Assembly: GCA_019426215.1 (NCBI GenBank)
Contig: CM033396.1
Location: 32,903,154 to 32,967,153 of the forward strand
Origin: Buddleja alternifolia
Taxonomy: Eukaryota > Streptophyta > Magnoliopsida > Lamiales > Scrophulariaceae
Direction of reading: 5' to 3'
DNA length: 64,000 nucleotides
Under the pieces are notes generated by a model. The model saw nothing but the letters and a program-made list of their open reading frames with translations, was not told where the DNA came from and made no database searches. Both the position numbers and the translations under genes were made by a program. Below are positions 33,999-44,202 of this stretch, one piece after another. The stretch's first letter is position 1; every line of letters starts with the position of its first letter.

Positions 33999-35454
33999 AA
34001 TAAGCGGCTCTAGATTAATTGTTAAAAGTTCGTTTGAGCTCAGTTCGTTTAACATAACGAACAAAATCAATCATAATTTTTTGTTCAATTAGCCTTAAAA
34101 CTCGACTCGATTAATTAAAAAAATTTGAACTATGTTATAAAATATCAAGCTACTCACTTGACTCAATTAAAGCCCTTTCGAACCCAATTCAAATTAACAA
34201 TCCAGTCAAATTCAAACACAATTTTTAAAACTCAATAAAACAAACAATCTTGCATGATATTATCAACTTGATCCATTTACACCTTTAGTTATAATGTCTA
34301 TATTATCTTGTTAAGAAAGTGATCATTTCTATTTACTTTTCATGAGCAAACATCGTGATATATGAACTATGAAGCACTAATAATCGACATATGAAGTACC
34401 ATATTGCATCATTGATGCACATGGAGTACAATTAATGCATCATTGATGTACTAACTCTTTACACATAGAATACAACCAATCTATCTATATCTATATATAT
34501 ACCTATATTATTATAAAAATATGAATTTTGGAACTTGTTTTTTTCAATTGTGAAAGTACGTTATTGCCCTCTACTTAATGAACTTTACTATAACTTAATT
34601 AGTGTATATTACATATGTTTGTTACTAATTATGATTAATATATATAATTGTCGGTTATTAATAATTAAAAAAATTCCACTTTCCCAACTACCCAAAACGT
34701 ATGGAACCATACAAGTCAATCAATATAGTAAAGAATTAATCACCTTATTAATGTGAGCAACTTTTCACATTCAAATAATAAAATTATCCCATCTTCAACT
34801 TTCCAAAACCATTCCAAGATTACTTTAAATATAATCTTGATATCTGTCAATTCTCGTGCAACTTAGACAATATATCTTCTTCTTTTTTCGTTTTATACTA
34901 TAGTTTAATAAATTCTATATCAAAATATTTCATATGAACAAGTACAAGTTTGTATTAGATTTTTCTTTTATATCTCCAGATATAGTAGTTGAATATAGAA
35001 ATTCTTTAGCGTATAAATATTTTTAATAAACCTTGAAAACAGAATAAAGGAGAAAGGAATTAAACCTTGAAAACAGAATAAAGGAGAAAGGAATGAGCAG
35101 CAGTGGTGTGGAAGAGAGGGCTGCAAATGCTAGTCAGAGTGTTGGGCTTTCATAATTTTTATAAAAAAGAACAAAAATGAAATATCTTTTAATATTTTAA
35201 GTAGAAGGATATTTTAGTCCTCACATAAAGTTATAATTTTTTTATAAACTAATAAACATTTTTCTCTTGTTCTAAATGAAATGTTTATGAACTGTATAGT
35301 GGTGTAAAACATATGTTTGGGAAATTTTCATTTTTTTATCCCATAACTTTGCTCAAGTTCAATTTTGGTCTCGTTCGTTATGGATTTCTCACATTTAGTC
35401 CTATAACTTTCAAATCACATTTAGTCCCAATCGAAGTTTCCGTCCAATATCTAA
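33999..35454. other. AT-rich non-coding DNA
   Basis: No gene or RNA is recognised. At 34000-34270 decayed words such as GAGCTCAGTTCGTTTAAC and GATCCATTTACACC recall the ends of common plant MITEs. The final 120 bases (35335-35454: CCCATAACTTTGCTCAAG, CACATTTAGTCC) look like the edge of another DNA-element relic cut by the copia insertion. Confidence 0.4.
35028..35095. repeat. 34-bp tandem duplication
   Basis: AAACCTTGAAAACAGAATAA plus 14 further bases (ending AAAGGAATT) occurs twice head to tail without visible mismatch, suggesting a recent replication-slippage event. Confidence 0.9.
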
Positions 35455-35459
35455 CAGTC

Positions 35460-35998
35460 TGTTGGGTTTCGTTCGAAAAAGCATAAACGCAGCGGAAGGG
35501 ATTTCAAAAATTAAAAATGAAAACCCAATTGGTACTCTAATTCGCATAATTGAATCTAAAAGCGTAGAACGAATAAAACTTACTCGTTAATATGAATATG
35601 ATGATGGAGAAAAACTTCTTCTTCTCCAAACTCGAAATATTGAAGCTTCCAAATCTTCAATCCTTTGGTTTGATTCTTCAAACTTGAATTTGATCCGAAC
35701 AACAAAAATACGTCGTCTCTAAATCGTCATTCACAGATCAACAAACGAAAAATTCCCTTTCTTCTTTCTCTATGGTCGACGGCTAGGTATAGAGGAGGGG
35801 AGGAATATTTTTCTTTCTTTTGAGAGTTATAAGAGTTGTGTATTCTTTTCTTTCTTGTTATAAGTCAAAGAGTCCTTATATACCTCAAGACTTATTGAAC
35901 AAGTCAAAATAAAAGAGCCCTAATATGTGGTCTCTCAAAAACGCCACTTTGAGGCCTCATAGGCGTCCAATTGGACTCCTTATTTAGCCCGGGATTTG
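35460..35998 (-). repeat. Copia 3' LTR, outer part
   Basis: 539 bases from TGTTGGG to the Athila insertion point. The plus-strand end ATTTG (35994-35998) is the left copy of the Athila target duplication. Confidence 0.88.
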
Positions 35999-37668
35999 TG
36001 ACACGCTAAAACTTAACGTGCTTTGATAGCAAGTGTACTAGTCGTGGTAGTAATAAAGTGGACTAAAAGTCCGGGTTGTCGAACCACGGGGACTTGAATT
36101 CTAGTTTATGATTTTAATGAAAGTAAAGACAATTAAAGTAAAGTAAGAGGAAAACAATTAAGTAAACGAAAGATCAAAGGAGGGAACAAGCTATGAATTA
36201 AATCTCACGTATGATAAAATGACTAAGGCACATGCTACAACCAAATCTACTCGTCAATATATATGAACTACTCTTCGAATTATTAGACTCCTATTGCTTT
36301 GGTGGAAACTCCTAAATTAACTATTACCCGATGTCTCGGCACATAATAATCCTATGATTAATTGACGGTTCTCTAAATATGTCTATCCGAGAATCTAATC
36401 AAAAATCACGCATTAACGTTCTAGAGCTTCCCCGAACGAATCCGGCTAACAACACCCGGGAATCTTTACCTATTTCTAGGGCAATCCCTCATTTGTTTCG
36501 GATGATGTGTTAATTCTTTTGCACCCTAATCTATTTTCTCTCGAACAACTAGATTAGGCAAGATAGCAAGCATATGGTGATCAAACACATGATTGGAATA
36601 AAAGCATAGAATTAACACACAAAGCAATAGGAGAATTAATACAAAGAGCAACTTCACATATATTGATTCATAAATTTGGCCTTCACATGGCCTTAGTTCT
36701 ACAATATTAGCCTCTCATCAAAGCCTTAAGAAAATCTAATACAAACATATACATACTCATGGAAATAAACATGTAAATGCAAATAATTAAAACTCCCTCA
36801 ATTGATTGATGATGGATCTTTGCTCTTGATCTTCAATCCTTAGCTCCTCCCTCTTTGTTCCCCTCCAAAAGTAATGAAGAAATATGGTGATGAATGATGA
36901 TGAGTGAAAAGTGATGGATCAAATGCCTCTCTCTCCCTCCTCTCCTAGCTTGATCGGTCAATTGCCCCTTAGGATCCTTAAGAAGACCACCACAAATCAG
37001 CCCCTCATGTGTATGTCCCCCCTAGTGTCCCCTCCACTACTCTTAAAGTGAGTAGTATAAAATTCCCAAAAGTAGATCTAGTAAGAAACATACTTATGAC
37101 ATCCCCCCCATACATGTGATGACCTCTTGGCTTTAAATGTTCCATTCCCCATCAAATGATGATCTTTTGGCTGAAAGGAATCAAATCTCGGATGTGGGCG
37201 CGCCTAGGCGCGGGTTTTACGGCGCTCGGGCGCCCAAATCAGAATGTTGGGAGTATTTGCCTCTGTCTTGCGCAGCAATTGTATTTCCTTCATAACTCTC
37301 TCCACAAAACTCCGATTTGGATGATTCAAGTCCTCATTTGAAGCTAACACATAGTTCTACAACTTTGTAGAAGGAAACTTCATCCAATTCGGTCTCTAAA
37401 AATACGAAAATATCGCTCGAACGTGGAAAGTGGTGCTGAAACGGCGCCCGGGCGTGGGCAAGATGGCGCCTAGGCGTAGGGGTGCATAGAAATTGGCCTA
37501 AACTTGTTTTATACGTCATTTTTCATCCCGTTCTTTGATTGTATCCATTTAAGACCTGAAATCACTTAATGCACGAATTAAACGCACATGTGGCAAGAAT
37601 CAAGCGATAAATGAACCTAAGACATAAACGCAAAGGGGCTTAAAAACACGTAAAAATGCCTCTTATCA
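35999..37668 (-). repeat. Athila 3' LTR
   Basis: 1670 bp. It carries four GGCGC-type palindrome words: near 37196 (GGGCGCGCCTAGGCGCGGG), 37222, 37442 and 37465, arranged as two pairs. Confidence 0.95.
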
Positions 37669-37680
37669 ACACCCCCACAC
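37669..37680 (-). promoter_or_regulatory. Athila polypurine tract
   Basis: GTGTGGGGGTGT on the minus strand abuts the 3' LTR. Confidence 0.85.
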
Positions 37681-37686
37681 TTATCA

Positions 37687-37706
37687 ATTGCTCGTCCTCG
37701 AGCAAT
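37687..37706. promoter_or_regulatory. Perfect 8-bp hairpin beside the polypurine tract
   Basis: ATTGCTCG and CGAGCAAT form a perfect stem around the loop TCCT, six bases from the polypurine tract. As I recall, related Athila elements have a similar ATTGCTT..AAGCAAT word here, so it may matter in plus-strand priming or RNA folding. Confidence 0.6.
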
Positions 37707-39325
37707 AAGAGTTCTAAGATAAGGAAACATCATCAATCAAAGAGAGAAACAAAAAGAAAACTACCTAACTCACTTTCGTGGAGTAAACGGTTGCATTTAG
37801 CGAATGCAACAAGCCTTTGAACCTTTGAGTTACCTCAAGGACGAGTTATAGTCTCGTGAGGGTTTGCAGACGATATACCCACAAAATCGAAAGATTTTCA
37901 ACCCCGATCACTCAACGTAAATTACAATGATTAATAGCACACAATGGTATGAATTCATCTGTTTAAGCTCATATTACAAATATATACACATCACACATTT
38001 GCTCATGTTACGCCTTAACATTGAAAAGATCATCCTAAGGGTGTAGTGTAATAAATCTCAAGTATTATAGTCAAGTGGCATTCTTACCACTTTTCAAACA
38101 TTAACCCCATATTTATCAACTTTTGATTATTCACATGGTACGAGAATTGAATACAACTTCATAGCCACTTAAAAATTTATCACTTCATTCCACTTTCGGA
38201 TTTATCTTATGCACTTTCAACTCGAAACATTAGAGGCTAGACCATGTGCAATGTTTGATCCTCTTAGGCTTTCTATGACACCCGTGTAACGAGTTTTAGG
38301 CCAATAACTCCTAAACCAGATGGCTTTAGGGTATCAAATGTGGAGACATTCCTAAGGGCTTAATCACTCGAGTGTCAAAGGCCACAAAATCAAACTAGGT
38401 CCTTATTCACTTAACACTTACATTGGCTTGAGCTTAGCTCAAATTAGCAAAATAGTACAGTATTCTAGGCATGGTGCTCTTCGCCCCCAGTATCTATTAA
38501 GCCTGACTTTTTTTTTTTCAGTCATACCAATGTTCAACCTCTTTTTATTATTATTAAGCACACGAAGTTAACGTTCTCAACTCATAACACATGTGAAAAT
38601 TCTAAGTTGATATTTCCGGGATCAAGCCTTTAAGTGTTTCAAAATGATTGCCCACTCAACTCCTCTACCTTCGATTTAGGTGCATATGTGAATCATCTTA
38701 AGGTTAATCTAGTCTAGTTAGGATCCCATAAGCAAGGAACGATGTGTATAGCCATTAAAAACCAAATTGATAGAGAAAACATACCATGTATTCAAATTAA
38801 CCATGCTCAATGCCTCAAGTGAAGGGTTGAAATTCTATCCAAAAAAAAAAAAAAATTAAAATTGCACACATTTCACATGTAGAGGTACAGCACCCCCCAA
38901 ACTTGACCAAACTTGGACCGAAATATGTAAAACATGAATCAACATGACTATAATGGATCTAGTATACTACACCCCCACACTTATCATGAACATTGTCCCC
39001 AATGTTTGAAAAAGAAAAGGGCAAAGTACACGTCACCATAGGGAAGCTGAAAAGCAAACCCGAGTCCACTTAAGGCAATCAAGTCCACGGATGGCAATCA
39101 CTGTGTCGATCACTACATAGGTAAACAAATGCTAGACATACAGAGCATCAAACATTGGATAGAATAGAATAAAACAAAACGAGATAAACAAAAAAATGAG
39201 AAACATGCATGGAAGGAAAACATCAAGCATCCAAACATCAAACATAAAATATCAAACATCCCAACAAAAGATATCCAAAAAAAAATAAAAAAAAAAAACA
39301 TGCATGGAAATAAAACAAGATAAGC
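37707..39325. other. Athila 3' spacer, non-coding
   Basis: About 1.6 kb between ORF3 and the polypurine tract, AT-rich with A runs near 38840 and 39280. The short frames (for example 39113-39301) are compositional. Long untranslated 3' spacers are usual in Athila elements. Confidence 0.7.
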
Positions 39326-40645
39326 CTAATCGGTGGTGCCAAAACGGTCAATGTAATCCTCATCCTCGCCGCCTAGATCATCCAAATCAATCAACGGGCT
39401 ACCCTCGTCATTATGAGCCTCATCATCACCTCCGTCAGGAACGAGAGCACCTGACTCGTGCATATCTGCGGGCTGCTGAGGCGGGGGGTGCGGGTAAGGT
39501 GGAGGAGCAGAATAATCAAACGGCCCCCAACCGACAAACGCATCATGCTCTACAAAAAGCTGACGGAAATAAGCACAAGTGTCGGACATGACCACCCTCA
39601 TCTCATCTCGCAACTCCTCCCTCAATTCATCCTTTAATTGTCTAATGGCGGCGGCATCCATAGGTGGAAACTGTGGGGAGCTAGTAGACTGGGATGAAGA
39701 TGGGCGAGGCCTCTTTGAAGTAGCTGGTGGTGGAGGAGCCTGGGAGTCGTCATCTACCACGGTGAGATAAGAACCAGGAAGCTCAGTACGCTCCAAAGGA
39801 AATGTGGGAACCTTAGCCGCCTTGCATAAAGCTGTGATCAGTGACGGGAGAATGATGGGAATCTTCCGAGTGGGACCTTCTCCCTTTTGCTTAGCCAATT
39901 CTTTGTTAATCAATGGCCCTAACTCATTCTTCAACTTTCTAAAGTGGTCCGTCAAAGACTTGTGGATTACCCGGGCAAAGTCCACAGCTTTCTTGGACAT
40001 AATAGCGTAGATGAGGGTGGCCCGTTCCTTGTTTGCCTCTGATCGATTGGTACTCGGCATTAAATTGAATCTGATGAAGTCGAGCCAGAAAGCAGCCTCG
40101 GGTAATAGAGCCCTACGGGGGACATGAGCTTCTCCGGGTACCCATTCCCACCCCTCTCGGCCAATAACCTGCAAAATATCCGACAGGCTAACTCGGAGGC
40201 GCCCTGAATTGTAAAGAGCGGTGAACTCGCATGTCTGAGGGGTCGGGGTGCCTATGCTCTCCCTAATCTGTCTCAACTCATAATTGACATGTTTGCCCCG
40301 GACCAAAAGGGTAGTCCCCAGCCATCCTCGTGTCTCAATCTCATCATAAACCCCGGAGCTGAAGAATTCCAGAACCCAAGGAAGATGAATGGCCTCGGGC
40401 TTTTGACAAAAAAACTGTAAGCGATGAAATTGTATCAATTCGTGCACAGAGGGCTGTCCCCGGGTGGTTAAATAGTGCTCCTTAATAAGGGTGCGGGGGG
40501 TGCTCAAACTCTGACACATAATTTGGACTTGGGGGTTTTCAAAACGGGTACTATCGGGAGTCTCGGGCTCATTAGAGGAACCCTCACCCACTTTTTTCTT
40601 ACCCTTTGACGGCCTGTTGGTAGTTCTCGTCATTTGCAACAACAA
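39326..40645 (-). CDS. Athila ORF3 (env-like position; plant transposon protein domain)
   Basis: The 439-residue frame is intact; the likely start is the first or fifth codon (MTRTTNRPSKGKKK). Residues about 60-250 match the 'putative plant transposon protein' type found in Athila ORFs (FFSSGVYDEIETRGW, LLVRGKHVNYELRQI, AAFWLDFIRFNLMPS). Then come a basic linker, a proline/serine-rich stretch, a charged helical segment (LKDELREELRDEMR) and an acidic C-terminus. I see no signal peptide, no transmembrane helix and no furin-like site, so although its position is that of the env-like gene, it looks like a soluble protein. Function is unknown. Confidence 0.85.
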   Translation of the reverse strand: MLLQMTRTTNRPSKGKKKVGEGSSNEPETPDSTRFENPQVQIMCQSLSTPRTLIKEHYLTTRGQPSVHELIQFHRLQFFCQKPEAIHLPWVLEFFSSGVYDEIETRGWLGTTLLVRGKHVNYELRQIRESIGTPTPQTCEFTALYNSGRLRVSLSDILQVIGREGWEWVPGEAHVPRRALLPEAAFWLDFIRFNLMPSTNRSEANKERATLIYAIMSKKAVDFARVIHKSLTDHFRKLKNELGPLINKELAKQKGEGPTRKIPIILPSLITALCKAAKVPTFPLERTELPGSYLTVVDDDSQAPPPPATSKRPRPSSSQSTSSPQFPPMDAAAIRQLKDELREELRDEMRVVMSDTCAYFRQLFVEHDAFVGWGPFDYSAPPPYPHPPPQQPADMHESGALVPDGGDDEAHNDEGSPLIDLDDLGGEDEDYIDRFGTTD

Positions 40646-41635
40646 TTATCAACTTCTTAACTACTCAAATCGACCCAAATGCAACCAACCAAATACAACA
40701 ATCTTCAACGCCCAACACACACCAAAATCAGAGCAACCCACACTTGGCAACAATCCACAAATTCAATTTCAACCCACAAATTGATAATAACCCACGGATT
40801 TAGCAACAATAGACCATCCAATTCAACAACATCAACCCCCAATTTTTGATTACAACCCACACTTTCAATTTCAAGCTCTCAAATGCAATAACAACTAAAA
40901 ATTCAATCAACAATCGGCCAATGCCCCAATTAATCCTCAATATATAACGCAAGGCACCTACGCGTCGGCTATGAATCGGAAATGGAAGAAGGGTAAAGCC
41001 AAAACTCACCTTTTATCCCCAAAATTTTCGCACCGAGTCGATGTGAAAGACGAGCCTCTTGTGCAACGAATGATGTTGATGGAAGTGGCGGTGAAATCCG
41101 GTGGAAATGGCCGGAAATGTTGAGGAAATCGCCGGAATTCGAGTGGGAGAGGAGTTGTGAAGATTTTGGGGAATTTTGACCGTTTTTGACCCATATATTT
41201 GTTAGATTCAGAATCGGGCGCCTAGGCGCGCGTGTTTGGGCGCCTAGGCGCGCGATACAATTTACCTCGAGTCATGGGTGGTAATGCCCGCGCCTAGGCG
41301 GGCGTTTCTCGGCGCCTGGGCGCCCCTTTCAGAGTCGGGCGCCTAGGCGCCTGATTTCTCGGCGCTTGGGCGCCCGTTTCAGAGTCGGGCGCCTAGGCGC
41401 CTGATTTCTCGGCGCTTGGGCGCGGGATTCTGAATAGTTTTGTAACGAATTTCATTTCCTGTTTCAAAAGGGAAGAGACAAAACACTTAAAACACAAACT
41501 AACAAAGATGTAAGGTTAGAAAATAAAGCAACAAACGGAATAATAAGGGAAAAAGAAAAGGAAACGGAAAGAAAACATGGGTTGCCTCCCAAGAAGCGCT
41601 AGTTTAGAGTCATTAGCTCGACTGAAAGCGAAGAA
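40646..41635. other. Athila spacer between pol and ORF3
   Basis: The spacer is non-coding: the part next to ORF3 (40646-41000) is CAA-rich, and 41216-41430 holds the palindrome array described separately. Splice or promoter signals for ORF3 expression would be expected here, but I cannot identify any with confidence. Confidence 0.6.
41216..41425. repeat. Palindrome array in the Athila spacer, eight copies
   Basis: GGCGCCTAGGCGC-type words occur near 41216, 41238, 41288, 41311, 41337, 41361, 41387 and 41411. The middle bases are CTAGG in the odd positions and in the second; later even positions have CTGGG or CTTGG. The last copies form a tandem unit of about 50 bp (CGGCGCTTGGGCGC, TTTCAGAGTCGGGCGCCTAG). 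Most copies can form a short GC stem by themselves. Confidence 0.92.
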
Positions 41636-44202
41636 TCACGAAGGGTCCGCGAGGATGAAGGACTCTTTGTCTCTTGGCCCATCCATCCCTAAGTAAGGTT
41701 TTAGACGTTGAGCGTTGACCAAGAAAGTATGTCCTTTATCTGTTGTAAGTTCGACGGCGCCGGATGGATAGACCTGGGAAATCAAAAATGGTCCCGACCA
41801 TCGAGACTTAAGCTTCCCGGGGAAGAGTCGGAGTCGAGAGTTGTATAGCAACACCCGCTCTCCCTTGTGGAATTCCCGGGGAGAATATGTTTGTCATGCC
41901 ACATTTTGGTCCGCTCCTTATAGAGTTTTGCGTTCTCATAGGCAAGATGACGCCATTCTTCGAGTTCGTTGAGTTGTAGCAAACGTTGTGTACCTACACT
42001 TTGAGAGTCAAAATTTAGAAACTTAATGGCCCAATAAGCACGATGCTCGAGTTCAACGGGCAAGTGACATGTTTTACCAAAAACAAGACGATACGGGGAC
42101 ATGCCAATTGGGGTTTTATAGGCGGTCCGATAAGCCCAAAGAGCATCATCCAATTTAAGGGACCAATCCTTTCTTGATGCATTGACCGTTTTTTCTAAAA
42201 TACGCTTAATCTCCCTATTCGAGACCTCCACTTGGCCACTAGTTTGTGGGTGGTATGGGGTCGAAATTTTATGCTTCACCCCGTACTTGGTCAATAAAAG
42301 TTCAAACTGCCTGTTGCAGAAGTGGGTGCCCCCGTCACTAATGATGGCTCGGGGAGTTCCAAATCGAGTAAAAATATGTTTCTTCAGAAAACGAGTGACA
42401 ACCCGAGCATCATTAGTAGGCAAGGCCACGGCTTCCACCCATTTGGAGACATAGTCTACCGCAACGAGGATATATTTATTTGAACAAGAACTGGGGAAAG
42501 GGCCCATGAAATCCACACCCCATACATCAAACAACTCACACTCTAACATGCTATTTAAGGGCGTTTCATGATGTTTAGAGATGTTCCCCATTCGTTGACA
42601 GCGATCACAAGATTTGACATAATGATGTGCATCTTTAACAAGAGTAGGCCAGAAGAAACCTGATTGGAGGATCTTAGCTACCGTTTTGGAAGGCCCAAAA
42701 TGGCCACCTACCGCCATATCATGACAATGAGATAGGATAGCATGCACGTCCGTTTCGGGTATGCAACGTCGAATTAAACCATCTGCACAAACTTTGAATA
42801 AAAAGGGTTCGTCCCAAAGATATTGCTTTACATCAGATAGAAATTTCTTCTTTTGATGAAAAGTGATATCCGGGGGAAGACGGCCCGTGACAATGTAATT
42901 GGCAAAGTTAGCATACCAAGGTGAAATTTTTTCAGAAATAGCAAGGAGGTGTTCATCTGGGAATTCCTCACGAATTGGTGTCTCATCTAACGGATCATTC
43001 ACTAGCTCTAATCGTGAGAGGTGGTCGGCTACTACATTTTCGGTGCCTTTCTTGTCTTTTATCTCTAAATCAAATTCTTGGAGTAACAAAATCCACCTAA
43101 GGAGTCTTGGTTTAGCATCTTTCTTGGCAAGCAAATATTTTAAAGCCGAATGATCGGTGTAAACTATCACTTTGTTTAGCACGAGGTAAGAGTGGAATTT
43201 ATCGAATGCAAAGACTATGGCGAGTAATTCTTTTTCCGTGGTGGCATAATTCAATTGTGCGTCGTTAAGAGTTTTACTAGCATAGTAAATGGTTCGAAAT
43301 ACCTTTTCCTTCCTTTGGCCAAGGACCGCTCCAACCGCGGTGTCACTCGCATCACACATCAATTCGAATGGTAAGCTCCAATCGGGGGATGACATGATAG
43401 GGGCGGAAACTAAGCGTTCCTTCAAATCAAGAAAGGCCTGCATACAAGAAGAATTGAAATCAAAAGGTGCATCTTTAACAAGCAAATTAGACAACGGTTT
43501 CGCAATTTTAGAGAAATTCAAGATGAATCGCCTATAGAAACCAGCATGCCCGAGAAAACTCCTAACAGCTTTTACCGATGTGGGTGGGGGAAGTTTTTCA
43601 ATGACCTCAATCTTGGCTTGGTCCACTTCGATCCCTTTTTGAGAGATCTTGTGGCCAAGTACAATCCCCTCTCGGACCATTAAATGGCATTTTTCCCAAT
43701 TCAAAACAAGGTTGGTTTCTTCACAACGTTTAAGCACAACATTTAGATGAGCAAGACAAATATCAAAAGTTGTTCCGAAAACAGAAAAGTCATCCATAAA
43801 AATTTCAAGGAAATCTTCAACCATATCATGAAAAATAGCCATCATGCATCTTTGAAAAGTGGCCGGGGCATTACACAAGCCAAATGGCATCCTTCTATAA
43901 GCAAATGTGCCATAAGGACAAGTGAAAGTGGTTTTCTCTTGGTCCTCAGGATCTATGGCAATTTGATTATAGCCGGAGTAACCATCTAGAAAACAATAGA
44001 AATCATGCCCGGCTAATCGTTCAAGCATTTGGTCAATAAAGGGGAGGGGGAAATGATCCTTACGTGTGGCATCATTCAACTTACGGTAATCTATACATAC
44101 ACGCCACCCACTAATTATACGAGTTGGGATAAGCTCATTATTCGCATTCTCAATTACCGTTATTCCCCCTTTCTTAGGCACCACTTGGGTGGGCTCACCC
44201 AC
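41636..44202 (-). pseudogene. Athila pol: RT, RNase H, integrase (two frameshifts)
   Basis: The main frame (41782-44202) starts inside the reverse transcriptase: [20 protein letters not shown], then FMDD at 135-138, the RNase H with its CDAS (D284), an HHCC integrase zinc domain (about 490-525, [10 protein letters not shown]) and the integrase core ([29 protein letters not shown]). The first part of RT lies in the gag frame, so a one-base loss near 44185 separates them. The C-terminus changes frame near 41870 and continues at 41636-41854 ([19 protein letters not shown]), the usual end of gypsy integrases. All catalytic residues I can check are intact. This is a very young copy inactivated by two small indels, unless these are sequencing errors. 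Confidence 0.9.

Noticed and set aside
39326..40645. ORF3 as a true envelope glycoprotein
   Set aside because: It has the env-like position, but no signal peptide, no transmembrane helix and no cleavage site are visible. It is described as a protein of unknown function.
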